Below, piece after piece: positions 50,421-60,251 of a DNA stretch of 64,000 bases. A program made the position numbers and the translations under genes. Origin of the DNA: Azospirillum oleiclasticum (GTDB lineage Bacteria; Pseudomonadota; Alphaproteobacteria; Azospirillales; Azospirillaceae); assembly GCF_013423485.1 (NCBI RefSeq), contig NZ_JABFFR010000003.1:1-64000 (forward strand), in the 5' to 3' direction. Numbering within the stretch: position 1 is the first letter of the stretch; each line of letters starts with the position of its first letter. Below the pieces are notes generated by a model. It ran no database searches. It was not told the DNA's origin and saw only the letters and a list, made by a program, of their open reading frames with translations.

Positions 50421-51569
50421 TCAGCCGGTCTGCGGCGGAAGCTCCTGAAAGCGGCGCATGAAGCGGCGGTCGATGCCGTCCTTGACGCGCCAGACCCAAT
50501 TCCCTTCCGCATAGAGCCAGCCGCGCGACGCCACGGCGTGGCGGTCCCCGGTGCTGATCAGCGCCAGCCATTGCGACTGCGGAACGAAAGGCCTCAGCGG
50601 CTCGCCGGCGAGCGCCCGGCGCAGGTTTGCGGCGAGCGGCGGACCATGGCGCACGGCGATGACGCCGGCCTTCTCGCGCGGATGGCCTTGCATTGAGGCG
50701 ACATCCCCGGCCGCGAAGACGCATGGATCGTTGGTGGAGCGCAACGTCTCTTCGACGATAACGAAGCCGCCGGCGTCGAGGTCGAGACCGGTCCCCGCCA
50801 GCCAGGGCGCGGCTCCCGCCTGCACCGCCCAGAGCGCGGTGTCGAAGGTGATCCGCCGGCCGTTGGCAATGTGCAGGCACCCGGCCTCCACCCGCTCGAC
50901 CGCCGCGTCCTCGTGGACGGCGACGTTACGGCGCGCCAGCACGCGGCGGAAGGCTGCGCGGACGAAGCGGTTGTGGCGCTCCAGCAGCCCGCCCCGCGTG
51001 ACCAATGCGAAGCGCGGCTGCCGCTCCGGCGGGTCGCCGAGGAGTGTCCGGAACCGGTGCTGCATCGCCAGGATCATTTCGACCCCGGCCGGACCGCCGC
51101 CGACCAAGACGAGCGTCGGCGGCGCGGCGGCGGCGCGGACCTCCTCCACCAGCCGCGCCCAACGCTCGGCCAGCCGGTCCACCGGCTTGACGGCGATGGC
51201 GTGTTCGGCCGCACCGGGCACATCCTCCGCCTTCGGGGTGGAGCCGATGTCGAGCGACAGCAGGTCGTAGGGCAGGGGGGCGCCGTTCCGCAGCCGCAGG
51301 CGCTTCGCCGCACGGTCGATGCCCGTCACCTCGTCATGGATCAGCGTGGCTCCGGCGAAGGTGGCGAGGGGGTGCAGGTCGATGTGGCACTCCCCGAACC
51401 GGTAATGGCCGGCGATGAAGCCGGGGAGCATTCCCGAATAGGGCGCCTGGAGATCGCGGGAGACAAGCGTGAGCCGCACACCCGGCTCCGGCCGCTCGCC
51501 GAAGCCGCGCAGCACCTGCACGTGGCTGTGGCCGCCGCCGACCAACACGAGAGTCCGTTCCGACGCCAT
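50421..51569 (-). CDS. FAD-dependent pyridine nucleotide-disulfide oxidoreductase of the SelD-associated type
   Basis: A 382-residue flavoprotein. The FAD-binding start LVLVGGGHSHVQVLRGFG and QAPYSGMLPGFIAGHY are typical of the family fused to, or next to, selenide water dikinase (TIGR03169-like, from memory). The NAD-binding fold LVLVGGGPAGVEM and the FAD motif CVFAAGDVASM follow. It is related to type II NADH dehydrogenases; the redox partner is unknown. It is not fused to SelD here, and no selD is in the window. ATG 51569 gives MASERTLVLVGGGHSHV; 11 further codons are open upstream. It precedes pflB on the same strand but is separated from it by the FNR-box promoter. Confidence 0.85.
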   Translation of the reverse strand: MASERTLVLVGGGHSHVQVLRGFGERPEPGVRLTLVSRDLQAPYSGMLPGFIAGHYRFGECHIDLHPLATFAGATLIHDEVTGIDRAAKRLRLRNGAPLPYDLLSLDIGSTPKAEDVPGAAEHAIAVKPVDRLAERWARLVEEVRAAAAPPTLVLVGGGPAGVEMILAMQHRFRTLLGDPPERQPRFALVTRGGLLERHNRFVRAAFRRVLARRNVAVHEDAAVERVEAGCLHIANGRRITFDTALWAVQAGAAPWLAGTGLDLDAGGFVIVEETLRSTNDPCVFAAGDVASMQGHPREKAGVIAVRHGPPLAANLRRALAGEPLRPFVPQSQWLALISTGDRHAVASRGWLYAEGNWVWRVKDGIDRRFMRRFQELPPQTG

Positions 51570-51848
51570 CGATCCGCCCGTTCTGCGCAACGCCGTCATC
51601 ATAGGCGAACCCGCCCGCGCGGACGAGCCCCATGGGGCGGAGCGAATGGCCCACAGGTGGCGAGGAATCGCCGATGTTCCGTAAAACGGATGATCCGTAA
51701 ATCTGAAAACATGCGTGCGGAGTTTCCGTCATATTATGGTAATGCCGCAACGCCGTACCAGAAATGCGCTGAATAAGGCCGGCTTTGGCGTGATCAGCCG
51801 CCAGCTCTGTCCTATATCTGTACGAACGGAATACCTGAGGACTGCGAC

Positions 51849-52067
51849 ATGACCACGATCGCCCGCTCCGGCACCACCTCCCTCGGCCTCGGCGCCCTGG
51901 TTCAGTCGGTGCAGACCTTCTTCTCCGCCGCGGTGGACGGGCTGCGCCTGTACCGCGCCGTGTCCGGCGGCCGGCCGATCAGCAACGCCGAGCTGAACCG
52001 CACCGGCTTCACCCGTGAGCAGGTGGCCTTCCTCAGCAAGCATGTCCGCCGCATGGGCGACTGCTGA
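51849..52067 (+). CDS. Small hypothetical protein, possibly DUF1127-like
   Basis: A 72-residue protein with GAGGA five to nine bases before its ATG and a strong terminator after it, so it is likely a real single gene. The C-terminal ISNAELNRTGFTREQVAFLSKH faintly resembles the end of DUF1127 proteins (DIGLTRxEI), but the Arg-rich core is missing, so the family call is weak. Function unknown. Confidence 0.65.
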   Translation: MTTIARSGTTSLGLGALVQSVQTFFSAAVDGLRLYRAVSGGRPISNAELNRTGFTREQVAFLSKHVRRMGDC

Positions 52068-52094
52068 TCCCGGCACCGCGTCTTCCCTTCGAGC

Positions 52095-52138
52095 GGCACG
52101 GCCCGCGCCGGGTGATCCCCGGCGCGGGCCGTGCCATT
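52095..52138 (+). terminator. Long hairpin terminator after the small gene
   Basis: A perfect 18-bp GC-rich stem (52095-52112 with 52118-52135, TGATC loop) is followed by only a short T-run (ATTTC). Confidence 0.75.
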
Positions 52139-52529
52139 TCCGTCTTCAAAAATTCACTTGAATTGCCGGCGCAACGGCGTATCTCTTCGCGGACGACGCA
52201 CTTCGCACGTGCCTATGGCCCTCTGTGGTTATGCAACGACGTACAGCGTCCTTTTTGGCAGAGCCGGTCATTCCGTGGACCGGTCCCGAGAGGGAACACA
52301 GTATGTTGTCCATTACCCACGGTGGGGCCATGAGACCGTAGCCCCACAGCCGGACCTCGACGCAAACCATCGCCACAGCCTCTGAGCGTGGCGGGGCGTT
52401 CGACTCCGGCTTTCCTCGTCACATCCCCCCAAAATTCGCCGAATGCGACTCCGCGCCACAGGTCCGCGCGCTCGCTCGGCGTGTGACCACGGATCGCGCC
52501 GCCCGGCCGATCCGCAGGAGGACCGCGTC
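52139..52529 (+). promoter_or_regulatory. Long structured leader/promoter region of the ornithine decarboxylase gene
   Basis: 391 bases without a credible frame lie before the ODC gene. Visible hairpins include GTGGGGC/GCCCCAC (52322-52328 with 52341-52347) and TCCC-GAGA-GGGA near 52284. In alphaproteobacteria a conserved leader RNA called the speF element precedes ornithine decarboxylase genes of this kind. Position and length fit, but I cannot confirm the motif by eye. Confidence 0.4.
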
Positions 52530-53792
52530 ATGGGCTACATCCGCACCCGCTCCGCCGTCGCCCCGCTCCGCCGCGACGTCCACGCCCCGGCCTCCACCGC
52601 CGCGGCCGGCCGCCGCCCGTCCGTGCATCAGGCCGTGGCGCTCTACCGGCCGGAGGAGCCGATGCACTGCATCCGCCCCGGCACCCTGCGCGACACCGCC
52701 CGCCGCTTCGTGGACGCCTTCGGCGCCGCGGTGGGTGGCGACGTGCTCTACGCCGTCAAGTGCAACCCCGAGCCCACGGTGCTGCGCGCCCTGTGGGAGG
52801 GCGGGGTGCGTCACTTCGATGTGGCCTCGCCCGGCGAGATCCGGCTGGCGCGCCAGATGTTCCCGGAAGCCGTGCTGCACTACATGCACCCGGTCAAGGG
52901 CCGGCAAGCGATCCGCGACGCCTACGCCCAGTACGGCGTGCGCGACTTCGTGCTCGACAGCCGGGAGGAGCTGGACAAAATCCTGGCTGAGACCGGCAAC
53001 GCCGCGGACCTCGGCCTCGTCGTCCGCCTCGCCCTGCCGAAGGGCAACGCCGTCTACGACCTGTCCGGCAAGTTCGGCGCGGCGCGGGAGGAAGCGGTGG
53101 AGCTGCTGCGGGCCGCGCGTGCGGTCGCGCTGCGGGTCGGCGTCAGCTTCCATGTCGGTTCGCAGATGCTGGACCCGTCCGCCTACGAGCGGGCGATCGC
53201 GCTCGCCGGCGCCATCATCGCCGAGTCCGGCGTCGCCATCGACGTGCTGGATGTGGGCGGCGGCTTCCCCGTGTCCTACCCCGGCGTCACGCCGCCGCCG
53301 CTCGACGACTTCATGGCCGCCATCGCCCGCGGCATCGCGACGCTCGACCTGCCGGCCGGCTGCCGGGTCTGGTGCGAGCCGGGTCGGGCGCTGGTGGCGG
53401 CCGGCGGCTCGCTGGTGGTGCAGGTGATGAAGCGGCGCGGCGACGTGCTCTACATCAACGACGGCATCTACGGCAGCCTGTCGGATGCCGGCGTGCCTGG
53501 CTTCCTCTTTCCGGCGCGGCTGGTCCGCCCCTTCGAGGGGCGGTCGGACGCGCCGGAGGCCGCCTTTTCCTTCTACGGCCCGACCTGCGACAGTGCGGAC
53601 CGCATGGAGGGACCCTTCCATCTGCCGTCCGATGTAAAGGCCGGCGATTGGATCGAGCTGGGCCAGCTCGGCGCCTACGGCGCTTGCCTGCGCACAGCCT
53701 TCAACGGCTTCGAGCACGCCAAGCTGGTCGATGTGTCCGACCCGCCGCTGCTCGAAACCCCCGGCCACCGTCTTGCCGCACTTGCGGCATGA
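52530..53792 (+). CDS. Ornithine/lysine decarboxylase, fold-III (alanine-racemase-like) PLP enzyme
   Basis: A 420-residue enzyme making putrescine from ornithine (or cadaverine from lysine). The PLP Lys is in VLYAVKCNP (Lys77). HVGSQ and the Gly-rich phosphate loop VGGGFPVSYPG follow, then EPGRALVA. The cross-subunit catalytic Cys is in YGPTCDSAD (Cys353). AGGAGG eight bases before ATG 52530 sets the start. The extra ~25 basic residues at the N-terminus are unusual. It is followed by homospermidine synthase, which uses putrescine, so the pair forms a polyamine unit. Confidence 0.95.
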   Translation: MGYIRTRSAVAPLRRDVHAPASTAAAGRRPSVHQAVALYRPEEPMHCIRPGTLRDTARRFVDAFGAAVGGDVLYAVKCNPEPTVLRALWEGGVRHFDVASPGEIRLARQMFPEAVLHYMHPVKGRQAIRDAYAQYGVRDFVLDSREELDKILAETGNAADLGLVVRLALPKGNAVYDLSGKFGAAREEAVELLRAARAVALRVGVSFHVGSQMLDPSAYERAIALAGAIIAESGVAIDVLDVGGGFPVSYPGVTPPPLDDFMAAIARGIATLDLPAGCRVWCEPGRALVAAGGSLVVQVMKRRGDVLYINDGIYGSLSDAGVPGFLFPARLVRPFEGRSDAPEAAFSFYGPTCDSADRMEGPFHLPSDVKAGDWIELGQLGAYGACLRTAFNGFEHAKLVDVSDPPLLETPGHRLAALAA

Positions 53793-53962
53793 TGACGGCT
53801 CCAGTACCAAGGTTGTCCAACCTATAAGGAACCAACCGACTTCCCGGCCCACCGCGCCAGCCCATGACAAGGCCGGCGTGGCGGGTTGAGGCGTTGTCGA
53901 GACGCCGCAACCCTGGATCGGGGGGAAGCCCGCAACCCGTTCAGCACGTCAGGAAACCGATC

Positions 53963-55381
53963 ATGCCTCTCGACACCAAGCACTGCGCGTTCACCGGCCG
54001 TATGGTCATCGTCGGCTTCGGCTCCATCGGACAGGGGGTCCTGCCCCTCCTGTTCCGGCACATCGACCTGACGCCGGAGCAGGTGACCATCATCACCGCC
54101 GAGGAGCGGGGGCACGCGGAGGCCGACCGGTACACGGTGCCGTTCGTGAACCTGCCGCTCACCCGCGACAATTACCGCGAGGTGCTGGGGCCGCGTCTGG
54201 GCAAGGGCGATTTCCTGGTGAACCTGTCCGTGGACGTGTCGTCGGTGGCGCTGATCGCGTTCTGCCGCGAGGTCGGCGCGCTCTATCTCGACACCTGCAT
54301 CGAGCCGTGGGCGGGCGGCTACACCGACACCTCGCTGTCGGCGTCGCAGCGTTCCAACTACGCGCTGCGCGAGACGGCGCTGGCTCTGCGCGCCGACGGG
54401 CAGGGCGGGCCGACCGCGGTGATCACCCACGGCGCCAACCCCGGCCTCGTCTCCCACTTCGTGAAGCGGGCGCTGCTCGACATCGCCCGCGACACCGGTG
54501 TCGACACCGCGATCCCGCAGACCCGCGGGGAATGGGCGGCGCTGGCCGAGACGATCGGCATGAAGGTGGTGCACGTCGCCGAGCGCGACACCCAGGTCTC
54601 CAACCAGCCGAAGGCGGTGGGCGAGTTCGTCAACACCTGGTCGATCGACGGCTTCGTCGGCGAGGGCTGCCAGCCGGCCGAGCTGGGCTGGGGCAGCCAC
54701 GAGAAGGCATTGCCGCCGGATGGCCGCCGGCACGAATTCGGCAACGGCGCCGCCATCTATCTGACGCGGCCGGGCGCCAGCACCCGCGTGCGCACCTGGA
54801 CTCCGCTGGAGGGGCCGTTCCACGGCTTCCTGATCACCCACAGCGAGGCGATTTCCATCGCCGACTACTACACGGTGAAGGAGGACGGGCAGGTCCGCTA
54901 CCGCCCGACCGCGCACTACGCCTACCACCCCTGCGACGACGCGGTGCTGTCGGTGCATGAGTTGGCCGGCAAGAACTGGCGCATGCAGCCGACCAAGCGC
55001 CTGATGATGGACGAGATCGTCAGCGGCACCGACGAGCTGGGCGTGCTGCTGATGGGCCACGCCAAGGGGGCTTACTGGTACGGGTCGCGCCTGACCATCG
55101 AGCAGGCGCGGGCACTCTGCCCGTACAACAACGCCACCTCGCTCCAGGTGACGGTCGCCGTCCTGGCCGGCGTGGTCTGGGCCATCGAGAACCCCGACCG
55201 CGGCATCGTCGAGCCGGACGAGCTGGACTTCCAGCGCTGCCTCGAAATCTGCAACCCCTATCTGGGCGAGGTCGTCGGCGTCTATGGCGACTGGACGCCG
55301 CTCCAGGACCGCGGCGTGCTGTTCCCGGAGGATGTGGACACCGACGACCCCTGGCAGTTCAAGAACTTCCGCGTGGTCTAA
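53963..55381 (+). CDS. hss: Homospermidine synthase
   Basis: A 472-residue NAD-dependent enzyme condensing two putrescines to sym-homospermidine, the main long polyamine of many alphaproteobacteria. The start MPLDTKHCAFTGRMVIVGFGSIGQGVLPLL carries the Rossmann GxGxxG. Conserved TCIEPWAGGYTD, THGANPGLVSHFVKRAL and AHYAYHPCDDAVLSVHEL follow. ATG 53963 has AGGAAA upstream; the frame is open to 53864. A UUCG-capped terminator follows. Confidence 0.97.
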   Translation: MPLDTKHCAFTGRMVIVGFGSIGQGVLPLLFRHIDLTPEQVTIITAEERGHAEADRYTVPFVNLPLTRDNYREVLGPRLGKGDFLVNLSVDVSSVALIAFCREVGALYLDTCIEPWAGGYTDTSLSASQRSNYALRETALALRADGQGGPTAVITHGANPGLVSHFVKRALLDIARDTGVDTAIPQTRGEWAALAETIGMKVVHVAERDTQVSNQPKAVGEFVNTWSIDGFVGEGCQPAELGWGSHEKALPPDGRRHEFGNGAAIYLTRPGASTRVRTWTPLEGPFHGFLITHSEAISIADYYTVKEDGQVRYRPTAHYAYHPCDDAVLSVHELAGKNWRMQPTKRLMMDEIVSGTDELGVLLMGHAKGAYWYGSRLTIEQARALCPYNNATSLQVTVAVLAGVVWAIENPDRGIVEPDELDFQRCLEICNPYLGEVVGVYGDWTPLQDRGVLFPEDVDTDDPWQFKNFRVV

Positions 55382-55430
55382 CGGATCGTTCGGAGCACCA
55401 TCACATTCGCGGGATGCGGAGCGTTTTGCG

Positions 55431-55457
55431 AAATGCCGCCCTTCGGGGCGGCATTTT
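55431..55457 (+). terminator. UUCG-tetraloop terminator after hss
   Basis: A perfect 11-bp stem (AAATGCCGCCC at 55431-55441 with 55446-55456) is closed by a TTCG loop and continues into a short T-run. Confidence 0.88.
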
Positions 55458-55566
55458 GCATATGTAGGTATGACGGACGCCTGTCGCGATGGCACATAAG
55501 CCTTTGCTTATTTTCGAGATTTTCCCACCGCGGTGCGGAGCGCCGGACGGCATGGTTTTTGATCAA
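55456..55566 (+). promoter_or_regulatory. Upstream block of the first Cache chemoreceptor gene (shared with its paralogue)
   Basis: TTGCATATGTAGGTATGA at 55456-55473 and GGCATGnnTnTTGATCAA ending at 55566 also occur, at the same relative spacing, before the second chemoreceptor (57478-57495 and ending at 57586). They are probably promoter or activator sites for both genes. Confidence 0.55.
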
Positions 55567-55603
55567 AGACTTGGAAGGGAAAAACGACAACCGGCGGTTT
55601 GAC

Positions 55604-57289
55604 ATGGCCATCAGAATTCTGTCTCTGCGCACGAAAATGCTGTCGCTTGTTGGTATTACCACAGTTGCGGTCGGAGTTGTTGCTGGCATAGCGCTTTGGA
55701 TGAATTTCCAGCAGATGTACAGGGACCGCCTGAACTCATTGCGGTCGGTGATCGAGACGGCGCACGGCGTCGCCGTATCCTTGAATGCGGAGGTGGAAAA
55801 GGCGACGATCACCAAGGGCGAGGCGGTGCGCCGCCTGTCCTCCATAATCTCGACGATGCGGTATGGAGACGGCGAATACATCGCCGTCAACAGCCTGGAT
55901 GGCCTGGGTGTCGTTCACCCGATCCGTCCGGACCTGGTCGGCAAGGACGTCACCGGTACGATGGACGCCAAAGGCTTTCCGCTCGGGCGGGTGATGAACG
56001 ACGTCGCCAGGAAGGGCGAGGGCATCGTCAACTACCACTGGCCCAAGGCCGGCGAGACGGAACCCCAGCCGAAGTCCAGCTATGTCAAGGCGTTCGCCCC
56101 GTGGAACGTCTACTTCTTCACGGGCGTGTACATGGACGACCTGTGGAACCAGTTCTACGAATACGGCTTGTGGCTGCTGCTGGCGGTCGGCGCGCTCGCG
56201 GTGCCGGCGGTCGGTGCCGTCGCCTATGTCGGACTGAGCGTCAGCGGCTCGATCCGGAGCCTCAGCGTCCGCATGCACGCGCTCGCGGGCGGTGACCTCG
56301 ACCAGCGCTTCGCGGAAGCCGGACGCGGCGACGAGATCGGCGAAATGGCCGCGGCGGTCGAGGTGTTCCGCAAGAGCGCGATCGACAAGCAAAGATTGGA
56401 GATCGAGCGTGCCGAAGAGGGACTTCGTGCCGCAGCCGACAAGCGCGCGTCGATGCGTGCGCTCGCCGACACCTTCGAGGGAACGGTCGGGGGCGTGATC
56501 TCCACGGTGATCGACGAAACCGCCTCGATGCAGGCGAAGACCTCGTCGATGACGGACGCCACCTCGGAAACCAACCGCCTGGCTTCCGCGATGGCGACCG
56601 CCACCAGCCAGACCGCGGCCAACGTGCAGACGGTCGCCGCCACGTCGGAGGAACTGTCCGCGTCGATCGCCGAGATCGGGCGGCAGGTCACCCGCTCCAG
56701 CCAGATTGCCACGGAGGCGGTCGATCAGGCGGAGCGCGCCAATGAACGCATCGGCGGGTTGGCGGATGCCGTCCAGCGGATCGGCGCCGTCGTGGACCTG
56801 ATCAATTCGATCGCCAGCCAGACCAACCTGCTGGCGCTCAATGCGACGATCGAGGCGGCGCGGGCCGGCGAGGCCGGCAAGGGCTTCGCCGTCGTGGCGA
56901 GCGAGGTGAAGACGCTGGCCGCGCAGACCGCCAAGGCGACGGACGAGATCGCCGCCCAGGTCGCCGGGATACAGACCGCCACCCACCAGACGGTGACCGA
57001 GATCAATGGTGTGGGGCAGATCATTGCGCAGATGGACCAGATCACCGGCGCCATCGCCGCGGCGATCGAGGAGCAGGGGGCCGCGACGCGCGAGATCGCC
57101 CGCAGCATCCAGCAGGCGGCGGTGGGAACCAACGAGGTCTCCAACTCCATCGCCGGCGTCAGCGCCGCCGCCGAGCAGAGCGGCAAGGTGGCACGCGACC
57201 TCCAGGCGTCCTTCCGGCAGCTTTCCGATCAGGCGGGGACGCTCCGCGCGGAGGTCCAGCGGTTCCTGAGCACCGTCCGGGTGGCGTGA
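55604..57289 (+). CDS. Methyl-accepting chemotaxis protein with single Cache domain (copy 1)
   Basis: A 561-residue chemoreceptor. TM1 is at about residues 14-33 and an sCache_2 periplasmic sensor at about 35-185 ([47 protein letters not shown]). TM2 is near 187-212, followed by HAMP and the signalling domain with [24 protein letters not shown]. sCache_2 sensors commonly bind small carboxylates or similar nutrients. ATG 55604 begins [18 protein letters not shown], matching the paralogue ([18 protein letters not shown]). It lacks a C-terminal CheR pentapeptide. It is the first of two tandem paralogues. Confidence 0.95.
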   Translation: MAIRILSLRTKMLSLVGITTVAVGVVAGIALWMNFQQMYRDRLNSLRSVIETAHGVAVSLNAEVEKATITKGEAVRRLSSIISTMRYGDGEYIAVNSLDGLGVVHPIRPDLVGKDVTGTMDAKGFPLGRVMNDVARKGEGIVNYHWPKAGETEPQPKSSYVKAFAPWNVYFFTGVYMDDLWNQFYEYGLWLLLAVGALAVPAVGAVAYVGLSVSGSIRSLSVRMHALAGGDLDQRFAEAGRGDEIGEMAAAVEVFRKSAIDKQRLEIERAEEGLRAAADKRASMRALADTFEGTVGGVISTVIDETASMQAKTSSMTDATSETNRLASAMATATSQTAANVQTVAATSEELSASIAEIGRQVTRSSQIATEAVDQAERANERIGGLADAVQRIGAVVDLINSIASQTNLLALNATIEAARAGEAGKGFAVVASEVKTLAAQTAKATDEIAAQVAGIQTATHQTVTEINGVGQIIAQMDQITGAIAAAIEEQGAATREIARSIQQAAVGTNEVSNSIAGVSAAAEQSGKVARDLQASFRQLSDQAGTLRAEVQRFLSTVRVA

Positions 57290-57622
57290 CGGCGGTCCGG
57301 TCGATCCTCAGGGGTCGGCCGGCCATGGTCCTGGTGCCGCTGTCTTCCGGAGCGCTGGCGAGGGCGTCGGCACCGCTCCCGCGCACGGCATCGGTGCGCG
57401 CCGCGGATTGTCCAGTACATGTGCGGTTTCGCAGAATGCACTGCATCTTGCAAATTGCCACGGTCGAGCCTGGACGTTTGCATATTCCGGTATGAGGAGG
57501 TCTCGGCTAGGCCATTGATTAGACCATAAATTTTTTGTGTCTTCTCCATTGTGGAGTATTTTGACCGTGGCATGAATCTTGATCAATAGAGGGACAGGGA
57601 ACAGAAAATCATAAGGTGCCCC
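57290..57622 (+). other. 333-base spacer between the paralogous chemoreceptor genes
   Basis: It holds no credible gene. The second half carries the blocks TTGCATATTCCGGTATGA (57478-57495) and GGCATGAATCTTGATCAA (57569-57586), duplicated from the region before the first chemoreceptor. It becomes A+T-rich towards the start of the next gene, so it is likely that gene's promoter. Confidence 0.6.
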
Positions 57623-59311
57623 ATGAGCACGCGAACCCTATCTTTGCGCACCAAGCTCCTATCGCTGGTCGGGATGACCTTCGGTGTGGTCTGCTTTGTC
57701 GCCGCTTCCGGTCTTTGGATCAACTATCATCAGATGTACGAGGACCGAGTCGCGAGCCTCCGCGCCATTGTCGAGACCGCTCATGGAGTGGCCGCGTCAC
57801 TTGAGGCGGAGGTGGCCAAAGGCACGCTGAGCAGGGAGGAGGCGCAGCGCCGCTTCACCGCGACCCTGACCGCGATGCGGTACGGCGCCGGCGAATACAT
57901 CTTCGTCAACGATTTCGACAGCGTCGGCGTCGTCCACCCGGCGCGCCCCGAATCCGTCGGCAAGGACATGTCCGGGCTGAAGGACAGCAACGGCTTCCCG
58001 TTCGCCCGCGCCATGTCCGATCTGGCGAAGGGCAAGGGGGAAGGGGTGATCGAATACTGGTGGCCGAAAGCCGGCGGCGTCGAGCCGCAGCCCAAGGCCG
58101 CCTATGTGAAGGCGTTCGTCCCGTGGCGCTACGCGATCGGTACGGGCGTCTACATGGACGACCTGTGGGACGACTTCGCGACGCACGCGCTGTGGCTGAT
58201 CGCCATCATCACGCTGCTGACGCTGCCGCTGGTCCTGGCCGTCGGCTATGTGGGGCTCTCGGTCAGCGGCACCATCCGCCGCATGGGTGAGCGCATGCGG
58301 CGGCTGGCCGCCGGGGACCTGGACCAGAGCTTCGCGGAAGCCGCCCGTGGCGACGAGATCGGCGAGATGGCGCGGGCGGTGGAGGTGTTCCGGGACAACG
58401 CCGTCGCCAAGCGCAAGCTGGAGGAGGAGCGCGCCGAAGCCGGGCAGCGGGCGGAATCCGACAAGCGGCGGTCGTTGCACCATTTGGCCGACACCTTCGA
58501 GCGCACCGTGGGCGGGGTGCTCGGTGCGGTGATGCAGGAGACGGCGGCGATGCAGGTCAAGACCAACTCCATGACCGCCGCCACCGCCGAGACCGACCGC
58601 CTCGCCGCGACGATGGCAGCGGCGACGGGACAGACCGCCGCGAACGTGCAACTGGTCGCGACCACGTCGGAGGAGCTGTCCCATTCCATCGACGAGATCG
58701 CGCGGCAGGTGACCCGCTCCAGCGAAATCGCGTCGCAGGCGGTCGGGCAGGCGGACCGCGCCAACGAGCGCATCTCCGGACTGGCGGAGGCGGTGGAGCG
58801 CATCGGCGCGGTCGTCGGTCTCATCAACTCCATCGCCAGCCAGACCAACCTCCTCGCGTTGAACGCGACGATCGAGGCAGCGCGCGCGGGCGAGGCGGGG
58901 AAAGGCTTCGCGGTCGTGGCGGGCGAGGTGAAGCATCTCGCGTCCCAGACCGCCAAGGCGACCGAGGAGATCGGCGCCCAGGTCGCCGCGATCCAGGCGG
59001 CGACCGGCGACACGGTGACCGAGATCAACGGCGTCGGCCAGATCATCGCTCGGATGAACCAGATCGCGTCTGCCATCGCGTCCGCCGTCGAGGAGCAGGG
59101 GGCGGCCACCCGCGAAATCGCCCGCAACATCCAGCAGGCCGCCGTGGGCACAACGGAGGTGTCCAGCTCCATCACCGGCGTCACCGCCGCCGCCGATCAG
59201 AGCGGCAAGGTCGCGCGTGACCTGCACGACTCGTTCAGCCAGCTCTCCGGTCAGGCCGGCGCCCTGAAGACGGAGGTTGAGCGTTTCCTGGCGACGGTGC
59301 GTGCCGCGTGA
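57623..59311 (+). CDS. Methyl-accepting chemotaxis protein with single Cache domain (copy 2)
   Basis: A 562-residue paralogue of the preceding receptor with the same layout. TM1 covers [21 protein letters not shown]. The sCache_2 sensor shows [32 protein letters not shown] and [14 protein letters not shown]2, HAMP and the signalling domain with [24 protein letters not shown] follow. The sensor domains differ more than the signalling domains, so ligand range probably differs. ATG 57623 has AAGGTG upstream. It is convergent with the LysE-type gene, only six bases from its stop. Confidence 0.95.
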   Translation: MSTRTLSLRTKLLSLVGMTFGVVCFVAASGLWINYHQMYEDRVASLRAIVETAHGVAASLEAEVAKGTLSREEAQRRFTATLTAMRYGAGEYIFVNDFDSVGVVHPARPESVGKDMSGLKDSNGFPFARAMSDLAKGKGEGVIEYWWPKAGGVEPQPKAAYVKAFVPWRYAIGTGVYMDDLWDDFATHALWLIAIITLLTLPLVLAVGYVGLSVSGTIRRMGERMRRLAAGDLDQSFAEAARGDEIGEMARAVEVFRDNAVAKRKLEEERAEAGQRAESDKRRSLHHLADTFERTVGGVLGAVMQETAAMQVKTNSMTAATAETDRLAATMAAATGQTAANVQLVATTSEELSHSIDEIARQVTRSSEIASQAVGQADRANERISGLAEAVERIGAVVGLINSIASQTNLLALNATIEAARAGEAGKGFAVVAGEVKHLASQTAKATEEIGAQVAAIQAATGDTVTEINGVGQIIARMNQIASAIASAVEEQGAATREIARNIQQAAVGTTEVSSSITGVTAAADQSGKVARDLHDSFSQLSGQAGALKTEVERFLATVRAA

Positions 59312-59317
59312 GGCTTC

Positions 59318-59941
59318 CTACACCCGCTTCAATGTGGCTGTAAGCGCCCCGGCCCCGATCAGAACCCCGCCGCCGACCCGGTTGAAGGTCCGCATGGCGG
59401 CGGGGGAGCGGAACAAGTGCCGCGCCCGCGCGCCCATCACGGCGAAGCCGGTCACGATGGACAGCGCCAGCGCCACGAAGGTGCCGCCGAGGATCATCAT
59501 CTGCGGCAGCGCCGGGGCGGCGGGGTCGATGAACTGCGGCATGAAGGCGGTGAAGAACAGGATGCCCTTCGGGTTCAGCACGGTCACCATGAAGGCGGTG
59601 CGAAGCATCGTCAGGGATGGCTGGCGCGGCGCCACGGGATCGCCGCCCGGCAGGGCCGGCGGGGCGCGCCAGAGCTTCAGCCCGAGCCAGACGAGATAGG
59701 CCGCCCCGGCCCATTTCATGATCAGGAAGAGCTCCGCCGAGGTCGCCAGCACGGCGCCCATGCCGAGGAACGACACGGCGATGGCGGTGGCGTCGCCCAG
59801 CGCCACCCCGATCAGACCGGCGAGCGCCGGCCGCAGCCCGCCGGAGACGGCGTAGCCGATCACCAGCAGCACGGTCGGGCCGGGAATGAGGATCAGCGCC
59901 GCCGCCGCGGCGGCGAAGGCGAGCCAGAGTTCGACGGGCAT
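59318..59941 (-). CDS. LysE/RhtB-family amino-acid exporter
   Basis: A 207-residue inner-membrane exporter with about six hydrophobic segments. The family motif IPGPTVLLVIGYAVSGG...AGLIGVALGD follows the first helix, and TVLNPKGILFFTAFMPQFI lies mid-protein. LysE/RhtB proteins export amino acids such as lysine, homoserine or threonine; the specificity cannot be read. GAGGAACC before ATG 59941 sets the start; the frame is open to 60025. Confidence 0.93.
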   Translation of the reverse strand: MPVELWLAFAAAAAALILIPGPTVLLVIGYAVSGGLRPALAGLIGVALGDATAIAVSFLGMGAVLATSAELFLIMKWAGAAYLVWLGLKLWRAPPALPGGDPVAPRQPSLTMLRTAFMVTVLNPKGILFFTAFMPQFIDPAAPALPQMMILGGTFVALALSIVTGFAVMGARARHLFRSPAAMRTFNRVGGGVLIGAGALTATLKRV

Positions 59942-60251
59942 CAACGGTTCCTCCGGTTTGGGTTCCCGTCGAGCCAGCCATGGCCCATGGATGGTCGTCA
60001 AGCGGTGACATGAACGCGATTTCATCCCCTCGCAACGCGACCGTTACCCGCCGGGCGATAAGGTGCCATCCGTAGCGACGATGTTCCCCGGTTCGCCGGG
60101 GGGCTCTCCTCGTCTCTCCCCGATGGTCGCCCCCGGCCATCGGCCCCGCGGTCCGGCATACCCCGCATCCCTCGCCGGCCGCTCTTGACGGCGGGGCGTT
60201 TAGGGCGGAATCGAATGGGGATACCCGCTCCCCACGCGACGAGCCCGATCA
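59942..60251. other. 310-base gap between the LysE-type gene and recG
   Basis: It is GC-rich with short hairpins (for example CCGGTTCGCCGG near 60090) and a possible -35 TTGACG at about 60185 for recG. No gene, repeat or clear regulatory site is seen. Confidence 0.4.

Noticed and set aside
50421..51569. Selenide water dikinase (selD)
   Set aside because: Only the flavoprotein part of the fused family is present; no dikinase domain follows before the pflB promoter.
55559..55566. FNR box at TTGATCAA before the chemoreceptor genes
   Set aside because: The two half-sites abut without the four-base spacer required for FNR/FixK binding.
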